Shown here: positions 19,060 to 28,566 of the stretch, piece by piece
How the letters are laid out: each line of letters starts with the position of its first letter
How positions within the stretch are numbered: position 1 is the first letter of the stretch
Origin: Novipirellula caenicola
GTDB lineage: Bacteria > Planctomycetota > Planctomycetia > Pirellulales > Pirellulaceae
Direction: 5' to 3'
NCBI RefSeq assembly: GCF_039545035.1
Contig: NZ_BAABRO010000007.1
Span: 124,001-188,000, forward strand
DNA: 64,000 nucleotides
Translations under genes and position numbers: made by a program
Notes under the pieces: generated by a model
What the model saw: only the letters and a program-made list of their open reading frames with translations
Told to the model about the DNA's origin: nothing
The model's database searches: none

Positions 19060-19285
19060 GGGCTGTCGCTGAGATGGAAAACGCAGCACCGCTGTGGCGG
19101 AAGCATCGACCAGAAAAAGCGAAAAATGGATTGCCTCCGTTTTTCGGTGACCTAGGGTTGCTAAGCGGCGGTAGCTTGCAACACCCCGGTGGTTCCTCGA
19201 TTGTTTTTTCCATCGATCTCAGTTGGGCGACGAATTGTGAAACGCGTTTGACTGGATTTGCCTTCGATAAAGGTCGTCCCTCCTG

Positions 19286-20830
19286 ATGCGCGCGTTCAAA
19301 ATTCTGCTTGTCCTGTTCGTAACGCTTTTCGTAGCCGTCCCGACAGGGATTGTATTCTTGTTAGCGATCATTGCGACGATCGGTAGCAATGCCAATTCGC
19401 AGCTCGACGCCAATTCGCAATTTGGCGGCGAAGTAGAGGTCACCTCGGTTTCTCATTCCGAAGCGATCTTGGATCCTGCCGATCCGATCAAGATCCAGCA
19501 GGGCAATGTGACGCTCTATTTCGATCCTGCCACGGACGAGGCCCAAGCCGAGGCGGTGTTGGGGGTTCTGGCTTCGAAATGTCTGCTGGGAACCAGCGAT
19601 TATCAATATGCCTTTAGTTTGAGCTCGACTCCGGCGGCCCATCAGCTGAGATGCCTCGATAGTATGTCTCTAGAATTTTGCGAAAAACTGCAGCCGATCT
19701 ACCAGTCGATGGCCACGATCATCAGCCACCAGTGTTTTCAAGGCGAGACGTTTCGCCTGGTCATGCAACCGTCTGACGCCGATGCGACGGTGATCGCCGA
19801 AAACCGAAGCGATGTCGCAGCATGTTGGTTTAACGGTTCGCAGAGTGTCTTTTTCGAACAGCCCTTTTCGCCTCAAGAAATCGAGGCCATTTTGGATGGC
19901 TTTCGCGAGCTTGAGATGGTTTCCCCCGAAAGCGACTTGGCTCACCTGTTTTTTCGCCACACCGAGCAATCCGGCGAGGTGCAGGTCATTGGCAAACAAA
20001 GCCGTCTGGATGCGATCGATCCGGCCACACTGCATGCAACGCTTCGCTATCGCGCCCTTCAATCGAGTTTGTTGTTATGTGGGGGGCGTCAATGCACCTT
20101 TTCGGTCACCGATCCTGGATTTAATCCCATCACAAGCGTCGTGCATACGCCGCCATTTCAGCCCACTCAGTTTGCCAAAAACGGATGCATGCTGTATTTG
20201 TCCGACGACTCGATCTCTCAGGCGACACTCGATGCCATTGCCGCACGTTTGCCGACGATCCCCGAGCGTGAGATCACGGTCGACTTTTGGATTAGCCAAT
20301 CCGACAATCAGTACACGGTCTTGGCTCCCTCCCCGGACGCCGTGCTAGAACGCGGTGCGGCGCTGCAGCGAAGTCGGTTGTCCACCGGAATCGGTATCAA
20401 CAGTGAATTGCCCGACGAAGCAACGTTGACGATGATTGCGTGCGACTATGATTTTCAGCCCCATCATGCGATGCCGGTTCGCAAGCGATTGGGACCTTAT
20501 CTCGCGCGTCACAACAACCGCTTGAGCTATGCAACATCATTTGATGAAGCTTTTGCCAATCGAGTCGCCGATTATTTCGAATCTCAAGGCGTGTTCACCG
20601 AGCATGGATCGGCCCACGTTGAAATCTTTCATTCGGATCAACCCGAGTCACTGCCGTGTGTGCAGTTGTATGTCACCGAGTCAATGATTGCGTCTGAATC
20701 GACTCCGCAGGTGAAAGCGTTTGGATTGAAGGTGGCCGCGGAGCTGTTTCCTGGGCAAAGATCTGTCTTTCAGCTGTGCGATGCTCTGGGGGTACCGCTA
20801 AAGGGATATGCTTGGCTAAGCGAAGGGTAG
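19286..20830 (+). CDS. Unrecognised membrane-anchored protein, 514 aa
   Basis: No family was recognised. Residues 5-32 form one strong hydrophobic segment (LLVLFVTLFVAVPTGIVFLL) with a short cytoplasmic N-terminus, so the rest is probably exported and anchored. The soluble part shows four weak internal repeats, each with a beta strand, an aspartate-rich turn, an alpha helix and further strands: from about residues 72, 183, 298 and 409 (GNVTLYFDPATDEAQAEAV; SQSVFFEQPFSPQEIEAI; CMLYLSDDSISQATLDAI; NRLSYATSFDEAFANRV). Start ATG 19286 has no strong Shine-Dalgarno. Neighbours are DUF1559 genes on the same strand about 250 and 490 bp away. The repeat reading is by eye. Confidence 0.75.
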   Translation: MRAFKILLVLFVTLFVAVPTGIVFLLAIIATIGSNANSQLDANSQFGGEVEVTSVSHSEAILDPADPIKIQQGNVTLYFDPATDEAQAEAVLGVLASKCLLGTSDYQYAFSLSSTPAAHQLRCLDSMSLEFCEKLQPIYQSMATIISHQCFQGETFRLVMQPSDADATVIAENRSDVAACWFNGSQSVFFEQPFSPQEIEAILDGFRELEMVSPESDLAHLFFRHTEQSGEVQVIGKQSRLDAIDPATLHATLRYRALQSSLLLCGGRQCTFSVTDPGFNPITSVVHTPPFQPTQFAKNGCMLYLSDDSISQATLDAIAARLPTIPEREITVDFWISQSDNQYTVLAPSPDAVLERGAALQRSRLSTGIGINSELPDEATLTMIACDYDFQPHHAMPVRKRLGPYLARHNNRLSYATSFDEAFANRVADYFESQGVFTEHGSAHVEIFHSDQPESLPCVQLYVTESMIASESTPQVKAFGLKVAAELFPGQRSVFQLCDALGVPLKGYAWLSEG

Positions 20831-21321
20831 GATCTGAGTGCTGACGATCGATGGCAGCGTGAGTTAACAGCGGTCTCGGACAATTCGCCACACGCAAACG
20901 CGGGGTCGCACAGAATGTGTGCATCGGTCGCATTTGCAATGTGCAATCGCAGGGACTGGATGGTCGGGGCAGTTGCCCCCCCGGATTCACTGTTGCTCTC
21001 CTTTGATCGGAAAAAACGCAATTTCGTCGAAAAAAAATTGCGACGGCAATGTGGCATGAAGCGACGTGGTTCGGCTCGCTATGGAGCTTAGGTGGACATT
21101 GACTGTGCTCGTTTTCGATGATGGGGGCCATCATCCGCTAGAGAGGTTTCGCGAGGTATATCAATTGCAAAGGTTTCGCAGGCATCGAATCTGAGAGGCG
21201 TTCAATCGAACCCTGACAGTTTCTGCGATCCCCATCATGTTTTTTTGGGATGGGGGTCATTGATGTATTTTACTTGGCGGTCCGGGACCGTCTTCGATTG
21301 TGCGAAACAACGGAAGAACAA
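20831..21321. other. Intergenic, no gene recognised
   Basis: About 490 bp between the 514-aa gene and the next DUF1559 gene. Open frames on the minus strand here lack start context and homology. A short stem (ccccatc / gatgggg) occurs around 21231-21255. The promoter of the 21322 gene should lie here. Confidence 0.45.
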
Positions 21322-22392
21322 GTGATCACGAAATTATCACGAGCAAACAGACATCGCGACGCATTTACTCTAGTTGAGTTATTGGTCGTTATTGCCATCA
21401 TCGGCGTGCTTGTAGGGCTGCTGTTGCCTGCGGTGCAAGCGGCTCGCGAAGCTGCGCGGCGGATGCAGTGTAGTAACAACCTGAAGCAAATCGGGCTGGC
21501 GGTACACATGTACCATGACACCTTTACCGCCATCCCCCCTGCCTCCTTTTCAAGGCTGAGTGTCGATACCAGCTCCTTGCCCGCTTCGTGGCTGGTGCGG
21601 ATCTTGCCTTACATGGAGCAATCGGCAGCCTACGAGCGAGCGGTATTCGCTGGTAGCGATTGGAGCAATCGAGGTAACGGGATCAACTACAGCTGGGAAG
21701 GGTTTCACAAATTGATTGTGCCCACGATCAATTGTCCCTCCAGCCCGTTGCCGATCTCTCGCATGGACACGGCGCGGCCAGGGACCGTTGCACTTGGAGC
21801 TCCTGAGCAACTCGAGATTCAAATGGCAAACTACGCTGGTGTTTCGGGGGAATATGCCTACGGATATTCCAATGGGACGTCCGCTTGGTGGAATGGATAC
21901 TTCGGAATGGCGGATTACTCGGGAAGTATCATTCCGGTTGACAACAAGAACCCTCGTCCACTTCGTTTTGCTTCGGTGCAAGACGGGTTGAGCAACACGT
22001 TCGCGGTGGGTGAGCAGGGGGACTACAAACGCGTTCGCAACACCGATGGAACCACCACCGAGTATGATCACCGCTCAAGCAATTTCTACGGCGGAGCATG
22101 GTGTGGCGGCGGGGGCGATGCCGATCCTACCGCACTGTACGGTTACCGCCAAAACTACGCTTCGGTGCGACGAGGAATCAATTTCTCACCGACCGCGTCC
22201 AACAATCCTTGGGGAACAGGTCAGAACGGGGGATGGCCCGGAAATCACTCGATTTTCAACTCGGCTCACCCTGGTGGAGCTCAATTTCTTCGCATGGATG
22301 GATCGGTCCTGTTTGTGACGGAAAACCTCAACTTCGAGACATTGTCGCGACTGGTGAATCGGCGCGATGGTGAAACGATCGAAGAGTTTTAA
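21322..22392 (+). CDS. DUF1559 protein, second subtype
   Basis: 356-aa pseudopilin-like protein. GTG 21322 is chosen because GGAAG lies 5 nt upstream (21312-21316) and it puts a short leader before [14 protein letters not shown]; the ATG at 21250 would add 24 residues of unlikely leader. DUF1559 starts at RRMQCSNNLKQIGLAVHMYH. The C-terminus differs from the other five: SAHPGGAQFLRMDGSVLFV and RLVNRRDGETIEEF, the classical DUF1559 ending. It is followed by a hairpin and a lipoprotein of the type often paired with this subtype. Confidence 0.92.
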   Translation: MITKLSRANRHRDAFTLVELLVVIAIIGVLVGLLLPAVQAAREAARRMQCSNNLKQIGLAVHMYHDTFTAIPPASFSRLSVDTSSLPASWLVRILPYMEQSAAYERAVFAGSDWSNRGNGINYSWEGFHKLIVPTINCPSSPLPISRMDTARPGTVALGAPEQLEIQMANYAGVSGEYAYGYSNGTSAWWNGYFGMADYSGSIIPVDNKNPRPLRFASVQDGLSNTFAVGEQGDYKRVRNTDGTTTEYDHRSSNFYGGAWCGGGGDADPTALYGYRQNYASVRRGINFSPTASNNPWGTGQNGGWPGNHSIFNSAHPGGAQFLRMDGSVLFVTENLNFETLSRLVNRRDGETIEEF

Positions 22393-22430
22393 ACTTCGTC
22401 ACGGCGATCGAAGCTAAACTTGCTATCTTG

Positions 22431-22456
22431 AAAGACGGCCATTCGTGGCCGTCTTT
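22431..22456 (+). terminator. Perfect 10-bp hairpin after DUF1559 gene
   Basis: AAAGACGGCC (22431-22440) and GGCCGTCTTT (22447-22456) enclose a 6-nt loop, 39 bp past the stop of the 21322-22392 gene. The run of T is short (TTTGCTTTG). It is terminator-like, and may attenuate reading into the lipoprotein gene. Confidence 0.65.
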
Positions 22457-22606
22457 GCTTTGAGTGAGGACGCGCCGCGTTCTCACCATCTCACTGCACG
22501 AGCATGTCGATCTGCTGTCATAGGCTGCGGTCGACGCCTCCATCCCTGCTGCAGCGATGGGGCATTTGCTCAGCAAACCACCACCCTACTTTGATTTTGG
22601 AAAACG

Positions 22607-23074
22607 ATGACACGAATGATTGACATCCACCGGAATGTCTCGCGGGTCGCAGCTGTTGTAGTGCTTTTGACTGCGTCAATGAGCGTGGGCTGTGGACCAA
22701 ACGATAAACCCGATCTCGCGGTCGTGACGGGAACGCTGACCAAGAATAACCAGCCTTTTGTCGGTGCAACGGTCGAGTTCTATCCGGATCAACCCGGGGC
22801 TCCTTCTTACGGCACGACCGACGAAGAAGGTCGATTCACCCTTAGTTATTCCACTGGCGATCCTGGTGCTGCACTTGGCAAACACACCGTCCACGTGATC
22901 GGGGGCCGCGTCAAAGGAGGCAGCAAGTCGAGTGACAACACGCAGGCCGAAGCGACCGATGAGGCACCGGCCATGGCGGCTTCGCCCATGGCGGGGGGAC
23001 CAGGAACGGTCGCCAACTTGACCGCCGAAGTGTTCGAGGGAAAAGCCAACGACATCAAATTGACCATCCCCTAG
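22607..23074 (+). CDS. Lipoprotein with carboxypeptidase-regulatory/transthyretin-like domain
   Basis: 155-aa exported lipoprotein. The hydrophobic leader (VSRVAAVVVLLTASMSVGC) ends in a lipobox with Cys29. The mature part is a small Ig/prealbumin-like beta sandwich: VTGTLTKNNQPFVGATVEFYP, then GTTDEEGRFTLSY, and GKHTVHVIGG, as in carboxypeptidase regulatory-like domains. Such proteins commonly adjoin DUF1559 genes in planctomycetes, as here (215 bp downstream of one). A Met/Ala/Gly-rich insertion lies at about 120-135. Precise role unknown. Confidence 0.85.
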   Translation: MTRMIDIHRNVSRVAAVVVLLTASMSVGCGPNDKPDLAVVTGTLTKNNQPFVGATVEFYPDQPGAPSYGTTDEEGRFTLSYSTGDPGAALGKHTVHVIGGRVKGGSKSSDNTQAEATDEAPAMAASPMAGGPGTVANLTAEVFEGKANDIKLTIP

Positions 23075-23228
23075 CACCACGACCGCTATATTGCCGCAGC
23101 CAATTCGTACCGCCAATCAAGTTTTCTCAAAGGAAAATCGAGATTTAGACGCTTTGCAGCGACGCTCAGACACGTCACGATGAATACCGTTCGTGCATTT
23201 GCTTCATTCCCATTCGGAGGCAGAGACC

Positions 23229-24065
23229 ATGATCGCCATCGACGGCGTCCGCAAGGAATCCATTCGCAGTCACTATCAACTGGGGACGCTGTTTTATCGT
23301 TTGCTGTGGGGGCCGCACATCCATCACGGGCTCTGGCATGGCAACGAATCTCCCTACGTTGCCCAGTGTCAATTGACCGATACGCTTGCTGACATGGCGC
23401 GGATTACTGCCAACGACAGGGTGGTCGACATTGGTTGTGGGATGGGCGGATCGTCGATCCGGCTTGCGAAATTGCGTGGGTGTGACGTGACCGGCGTCAC
23501 GCTCAGCCCGGTCCAGCGACGTTGGGCGATGATGTCGTCAAGAATCAAACGTGTGGGCAAACGGACGCAGTTCCTTGCCGATGATGCCGAACGAGTGAGT
23601 TTTGATCGGGCTAGCTTTGACGTGGTGTGGAGCGTCGAATGCACCGAGCATCTATTTGACAAGCCCGAGTTTTTTCACCGAGCGGCGACATGGTTACGAC
23701 CGGGTGGCCGGATCGCGATTTGTGTTTGGTTCGAAGGCGAAGACACCAGCGTTGCCGATCATCGCAAGCAGTGTGAAGAAGTCTGCCAGCGTTTTGTGTG
23801 TCCGTCGCTAGCCACGCGAGCGGACTACGCTCGCTGGATCACCGAATCAGGCATGCGGGTGACTCACAACGAGGATTGGACGAGCCGAGTCGCACAGACC
23901 TGGGAGATCTGTAAGCAGCGTGTTCAGCGAACCGGGGTGCGGCATCTCGCCAAAATACTCGACCGAGAGCAAGTTGATTTTATCGACGGATTCGACGCGT
24001 TGCTCCGTGCCTATCGAAGCGGCGCGATGCAGTACGGAGCAATCGTCGCCGAAAAGGACGCTTGA
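23229..24065 (+). CDS. Class I SAM-dependent methyltransferase
   Basis: 278-aa cytosolic methyltransferase. ATG 23229 has GGAGG at 23216-23220 (8-nt spacer), preferred over an ATG 36 bp upstream. SAM-binding motif I is VVDIGCGMGGSS (66-77), with a typical acidic motif (FLADDAERVSF) and post-motif VVWSVECTEHLFDKPEFF and WLRPGGRIAI. The N-terminus (YQLGTLFYRLLWGPHIHHGLW) recalls gamma-tocopherol/sarcosine-type and cyclopropane-fatty-acid-like methyltransferases. A lipid or small-molecule acceptor is plausible but cannot be specified. Confidence 0.88.
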   Translation: MIAIDGVRKESIRSHYQLGTLFYRLLWGPHIHHGLWHGNESPYVAQCQLTDTLADMARITANDRVVDIGCGMGGSSIRLAKLRGCDVTGVTLSPVQRRWAMMSSRIKRVGKRTQFLADDAERVSFDRASFDVVWSVECTEHLFDKPEFFHRAATWLRPGGRIAICVWFEGEDTSVADHRKQCEEVCQRFVCPSLATRADYARWITESGMRVTHNEDWTSRVAQTWEICKQRVQRTGVRHLAKILDREQVDFIDGFDALLRAYRSGAMQYGAIVAEKDA

Positions 24066-24099
24066 TGCAGGATGCAAGTCGCGGCGTCGGATGTTCGTA

Positions 24100-24300
24100 A
24101 CGCGGTGAAGCGTTTCGTAGCGAAACTCGCAAGAGTTTCGGGGGGGGGCATACGTCATCGAACAAACGTCTTGACGGCTTATTAATTTAATCCAAATGCA
24201 AATCGCACCAGTGAGCCGTGGGCCGTAAGGCACCGGGTCGTGCGTGGTACCCGGCCGCTGACGCGTCACGGCTCAATATATCAACAAGCCGTTGACGACT
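24100..24300. repeat. Diverged copy of the 178-bp-type intergenic repeat
   Basis: Shares the order gtagcgaaactcgcaagagtttcgg, cgtcttgacgg, gtaaggcaccggg, ggtacccggccgctgacgcg and gcggctca-like end with the units at 11741-12331. It also contains a short hairpin around gaaactcgcaagagtttc. It lies just after the methyltransferase gene. Confidence 0.7.
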
Positions 24301-24379
24301 TTCGTGACTACCGACGCATCCATTTGCATTGATCGGCTGATATCGCGCTCGCCCCCTCACCCGAGCATCGCCTAAAGGC

Positions 24380-24521
24380 AACGCTGTAAAGCGTTTTTTC
24401 GTAGCTACCTTCGCCAGAAGGTGGTGATTCGTATTGGACAGCGATCATCCACGCTCTGGCGAGCATAGCTACGGAACGCAAATGCCGTAATTTGCCGTCT
24501 CTAAATGCTTCACAGCGTTGG
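24380..24521. repeat. MITE-like element, copy 1 (142 bp)
   Basis: Imperfect terminal inverted repeats (aacgctgtaaagcgtttt / aaatgcttcacagcgtt) enclose an inner inverted repeat, gtagctaccttcgccaga (24401-24418) with its near-complement at 24455-24472. Copies 2 and 3 are at 28417-28558 and 40444-40582. No coding capacity. Confidence 0.85.
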
Positions 24522-24609
24522 CCTACAGAACGTGCTCGACCTGCCTCCTGACTTCGGAGACTGCTGATTTTGAAGTAATCTAATAGGCCGGAGGCCGATA
24601 CATGAATTG

Positions 24610-24766
24610 CCGTTGGCGTGAGCCAACGGTTTAGGGGCGACCTGTCGCCGTAAGGCCGGAGGCCGACACACTGGCCGAGAGTGTGTCGCCCGCTGGGCTA
24701 TGTTTTCCCACCTCCGCTAGCCGGCGGCTCACGCTACCGGCAGAGAGTGTGTCGGCCTCCGGCCTT
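24610..24766. repeat. Palindrome cluster with 21-bp perfect arms
   Basis: Contains ccgttggc-gtga-gccaacgg (24610-24629), ggcgac-ct-gtcgcc (24636-24649), and a perfect 21-bp inverted pair 24652-24672 / 24746-24766 (core gccggaggccgacaca). It ends 25 bp beyond the stop of the sulfatase at 24792, so it could end transcription of that unit from the minus strand. A further partial ggccggaggccgat sits at 24586-24599. Confidence 0.8.
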
Positions 24767-24791
24767 TCGTCCGCGATTCTGCTCGCGATCG

Positions 24792-26300
24792 CTACAGCGT
24801 CGGCGGTGTCCACTTGGGAATGCCTCGCTCTTTGAGTTGCCTTTCGTAGCGAACTCCTTGCGGATGTTCGGCCGAGTACGGAGCGTCTTCGTTGACCATC
24901 AATGGCACCGTTTCACTCCACCACTGGTCGTACGCTTTTCGCATCTCGGCAACAACTTCGGGATGCTCTGCCGCGACATCTTGCTTTTCGTGAGGGTCGG
25001 CAGAGATATCGTACAGTTCTTTGTTGTTGACAAACCGCCATCGTTGCGATCGAACGGCACAGCTCTTGAACTTGCTGTCGTTGGGATCGGCCCCTTTCTC
25101 CCAGCGACCGACGTGCACGAACAGATTCCGATCGGCCCAGTCGGCATCGGGATCTTTCAGCAGTGGCAGTAGACTGCGTCCGTCAATCGGTTGGATGTCC
25201 GACGGAATTTCGCTGCCGGTCAGCTCACAGAACGTTTTGTACAAATCGATGTGGGCGGTCAGTGCCGGAATATCAACGCCTTCGCCGAGTTTGCCCTTCC
25301 ACCGCCAGAACGCAGGCACATGCGTTCCCCCTTCCCATGGTGATCCTTTGCCCGTTTTGAATCCGGCGGTATACATCGGAGTTCGCTTGCCATTGAGTTT
25401 GCCGCTGCGACCGGCTTGGCCGTTGTCGGTCATGAAGATGACCAGCGTATTGTCCCAAAGCTTCCATTCGTCGAGTTTCTGCATCAGCACGCCAAAGTTG
25501 TCGTCGATATTTTCGATCATGCCATACCGACCTTGCGTGCTTGCGTCCCAGCCCAAATCGGCGAATCGTTTCTTGTACTTCTCGGGTGCCAGCATCGGAC
25601 CGTGCGGAGCATTGGTGCTGACGTAGGCGAAAAACGGAGTTTTTGCTTCATGTTGTTTCTTAACCCAACCGAGTGCGGCCTGAAAGAAAACGTCCGTGCA
25701 AAATCCTTCGGTCTGGACGATCGTGTCGTTGTGCAGAATCACGTTGTCAAAGTACTTGCCTTCGTTTTCACGATTGGGTGGGAAATCAGCGCAGCTACCT
25801 TCATAGGCTTGGCCAATTCCGCCGGCACCGTGAATAAAGACTTCGCTGAATCCGCGGTTATACGGCTGGTACTCGTCTTCATCGCCGAGATGCCACTTAC
25901 CGAAGATTCCGGTTTCGTAACCCGATTTTCGCAGCAGTTGCGGAAACGTGGTTGTCGAAAGCGCCATCCGCTCGCGTTCTTTGATCGTATGCGTCACGCC
26001 GTTTCGGAACTCATGTCGACCGCTGAAGATCGACGATCGCGTCGGAGCACACGTCGGGCTGACGTGGAAGTCGGTGAAACGTGTCGACATTTGATAGAAG
26101 CGATCGATGTTCGGAGTCCGCAGCACCTTGTTGCCCATGCACGATAGATCGCCCATGCCTTGGTCGTCGGTCATGACCAGGATGATGTTCGGGCGAGATC
26201 CCGCCAAATCGTCAGCGCGGGCCGACTCTGCAGACACGGCTGACAACATCACAGCAAACGAACAGAGGGCTAACGAGGCTGATAGATACCGGTTCATCAT
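24792..26300 (-). CDS. Secreted arylsulfatase (CAPTR type)
   Basis: 502-aa sulfatase; ATG 26300 (or 26297) starts a signal peptide ending near SARA (about 29). MTDDQG has the metal Asp pair (45-46) and CAPTRSSIFSG the formylglycine motif at 84-88. FGKWHLGDEDEY and FMTDNGQAG are conserved sulfatase segments. It is the last gene of the long minus-strand block that begins with the ECF sigma factor, 63 bp after the preceding sulfatase. Substrate unknown. Confidence 0.93.
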   Translation of the reverse strand: MMNRYLSASLALCSFAVMLSAVSAESARADDLAGSRPNIILVMTDDQGMGDLSCMGNKVLRTPNIDRFYQMSTRFTDFHVSPTCAPTRSSIFSGRHEFRNGVTHTIKERERMALSTTTFPQLLRKSGYETGIFGKWHLGDEDEYQPYNRGFSEVFIHGAGGIGQAYEGSCADFPPNRENEGKYFDNVILHNDTIVQTEGFCTDVFFQAALGWVKKQHEAKTPFFAYVSTNAPHGPMLAPEKYKKRFADLGWDASTQGRYGMIENIDDNFGVLMQKLDEWKLWDNTLVIFMTDNGQAGRSGKLNGKRTPMYTAGFKTGKGSPWEGGTHVPAFWRWKGKLGEGVDIPALTAHIDLYKTFCELTGSEIPSDIQPIDGRSLLPLLKDPDADWADRNLFVHVGRWEKGADPNDSKFKSCAVRSQRWRFVNNKELYDISADPHEKQDVAAEHPEVVAEMRKAYDQWWSETVPLMVNEDAPYSAEHPQGVRYERQLKERGIPKWTPPTL

Positions 26301-26363
26301 AGGAGCCACTTTTTCAAGGATTGGGGGGAGGATGAGTTCTTAGCGGACTGTTTTGCCGTCGGC

Positions 26364-28061
26364 TTAGTTATCGCCGACCCAGGTGCGAATGTTGACCTTT
26401 CCTTCTTTCAGTTCTTGCTGGCGACGCTGCAAGTATTGATGAGAAATCTCGCGAGCTTTTGCCCGATCCGATTGGTCATAGTCCCAGAACTCTTGCACCA
26501 CGGCTTCGCATTCGGGGAAATGAGTGCCGTCGTCTCCAACGCGTTTGCGTGTTTCGGCTAAGCGAGACTTTAGCTCGGCGACCAAATCGGCATGCTCGGG
26601 GTTGCTGTACAAGTTAACGGTCTCTTGCGGATCGTTGACCATATCATACAGTTCCCAACCCGGTGGCGTTTGATAGCCGCCATCGTAATTGCAGCCGTAA
26701 TAGTAGATCAGCTTGTGCGTCTTGGTGCGGATGCCGAAATGGGCTGGATTGTCATGGTGTGCCATGTGCATCCAATAACGGTAGTAGGCTTCTTGCTTCC
26801 AATCGTCCGCTTCCTTGCCGGTTTCCAGCAGCGATTTGAACGAGCGCCCCTGGACCGAATCGGGAATGTTTGCCCCGGCAAAATCCAACATGGTCGGGCC
26901 GTAGTCGACGTTTTCGATGATCGTGTCGAATCGCCCTCCGGCAGGGACCGCCTTGGGGTAACGCACAAGAAACGGCATCCGTTGTGACGGATCGTACATC
27001 CATCGTTTGTCTTGGTAATCATGCTCGCCCAGCATGAAACCCTGGTCGCCGGTGTAGATGATCACCGTATTGTCGAGCTGCCCGCTGTCTTCGAGATGTT
27101 GGAACAGCCGGCCAAGGTTGTCGTCGATTCCTTTGACACAGCGCAGGTACTTTTTCAGATAAGCGTTGTAGGCAAATCGGGTGTTTTCTTCATCGCTGTA
27201 GTTTTTCGGGTCAAAGTTAGGCGGGAACTCATTGGGATACAATTTCGGCAAGTCGCCCAAATAGGACCGACGCGGATTGCGACCGCCGATGGACGTGCCG
27301 ATATGAGGAATCAATTCATCGTCGGCACCACGCGTGGCCATCGAACCGAATCGTGGATCGCGTTTCCAAAGCGTCTCGGGTTCGGGGATGTTGACATCCG
27401 CCAGGTACGATTCGTAACGCGCTGCATTGTCAAAGTAATCATGCGGCGCCTTGTAATGGTGCATCAGAAAGAACGGCTTGTCTTTGTCTCGACCTTCTTT
27501 CAGCCAATCGAGTGTCAGATCGGTGATCGCGTCGGTCGAGTGCTTGCCGTCGAACTTGATTAGGTTCTTTCCCCACGGCTTGTCGCCACGGACCAGGAAC
27601 TCGGGATTATGGTAGTGGCCCTGGCCGGGAAGCACACAATAGTAATCAAAGTCAGCGGGTTCATCGTGCAGATGCCACTTGCCGATCATCGCAGTTTGAT
27701 AACCCGCTTTTTTCATCTCGATCGCCAGCATTTGTTTACCTGGCGGAATTCTGCCTCCCAAATCAAACGCACCGTTGGTGTGGTTGTATTGACCCGTCAG
27801 CACACAGGCTCGCGACGGCGAGCAGATCGAATTGGTGCAGAATGCGTTGGTGAATAGCGCCCCTTCGTTTGCCAAACGGTCGATGTTGGGAGTCGGCGCT
27901 ACTTCCGCCAGCCGGCTGCCATAGGCCGAGATCGCGTGGGCCGCGTGGTCGTCGGACATGATGTACAGGATGTTCGGTCGGTCGGCGGCATCACAGGGCC
28001 GGGGGCTGGCCAGCCCAACGCTGACGAGTAAAAGGCAAAATAGTTTGGCGAGGTGGTTCAT
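26364..28061 (-). CDS. Secreted sulfatase (CSPSR), N-acetylglucosamine-6-sulfatase-like
   Basis: 565-aa sulfatase with a signal peptide (cleavage near 25, CDA-ADRPN). MSDDHAAHAISAYGS carries the metal Asp pair (37-38), and CSPSRACVLTG (80-90) the formylglycine motif. The opening SDDHA...SAYG, NSICSPSRA and KWHLHDEP resemble bacterial sulfatases of the heparan/GlcNAc-6-sulfatase type; that sub-family call is by motif resemblance only. TGDQGFMLGEHDYQDKRWMYDPS is typical of the active-site C-terminal side. 505 bp with a repeat separates it from the upstream sulfatase. Confidence 0.92.
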   Translation of the reverse strand: MNHLAKLFCLLLVSVGLASPRPCDAADRPNILYIMSDDHAAHAISAYGSRLAEVAPTPNIDRLANEGALFTNAFCTNSICSPSRACVLTGQYNHTNGAFDLGGRIPPGKQMLAIEMKKAGYQTAMIGKWHLHDEPADFDYYCVLPGQGHYHNPEFLVRGDKPWGKNLIKFDGKHSTDAITDLTLDWLKEGRDKDKPFFLMHHYKAPHDYFDNAARYESYLADVNIPEPETLWKRDPRFGSMATRGADDELIPHIGTSIGGRNPRRSYLGDLPKLYPNEFPPNFDPKNYSDEENTRFAYNAYLKKYLRCVKGIDDNLGRLFQHLEDSGQLDNTVIIYTGDQGFMLGEHDYQDKRWMYDPSQRMPFLVRYPKAVPAGGRFDTIIENVDYGPTMLDFAGANIPDSVQGRSFKSLLETGKEADDWKQEAYYRYWMHMAHHDNPAHFGIRTKTHKLIYYYGCNYDGGYQTPPGWELYDMVNDPQETVNLYSNPEHADLVAELKSRLAETRKRVGDDGTHFPECEAVVQEFWDYDQSDRAKAREISHQYLQRRQQELKEGKVNIRTWVGDN

Positions 28062-28416
28062 GTTGCGTTCTTTCGTCTGCTACGGATGTGGGGAGGGATA
28101 GGTGTAGTGGCCAGATTCCACTCGATGGAGACTGCTTTCTTGAAGCTCGCGTCGCTGGTTCTTGGCAGTGGAATTGGGCTCGCGAATGATTGTTTTGGAT
28201 GGCGATGGAAATTTCCAGGGCATCATCCTAACTCGAAAGCCTCAGTGCGGCACCAAGGACCGGGGCGTTCAATGAAAAGGAAACGGGTTATTGGGCATCG
28301 TCGCGTCGGGGTGTTGTCGAGTTTTGTCGTCGATTCAATGGATTTGTTTGAAAATTTTTGACAACGATGTCCATCACCTTCGCACGATACTAAGCGATGT
28401 TCCCGGGGCAATGCTT

Positions 28417-28558
28417 AACGCCGTGAACGATTTTCTGGTAGCTACCTTCGCCAGAAGGTAGTGATTCGCATTTGCGCGGCAACCAACCACGCTCTGGCGA
28501 GCGTAGCTACGAAACGCAAATGCCGTAATTTGCAGCCTGAAAATCGTTCACGGCGTTG
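28417..28558. repeat. MITE-like element, copy 2 (142 bp)
   Basis: Perfect 18-bp terminal inverted repeats 28417-28434 and 28540-28557 (aacgccgtgaacgatttt and its complement). The inner inverted repeat, gtagctaccttcgccaga with tctggcgagcgtagctac, matches copies 1 and 3. It lies between two minus-strand sulfatase genes, starting 9 bp past the stop of the upstream one. Confidence 0.88.
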
Positions 28559-28566
28559 GGGGAATG

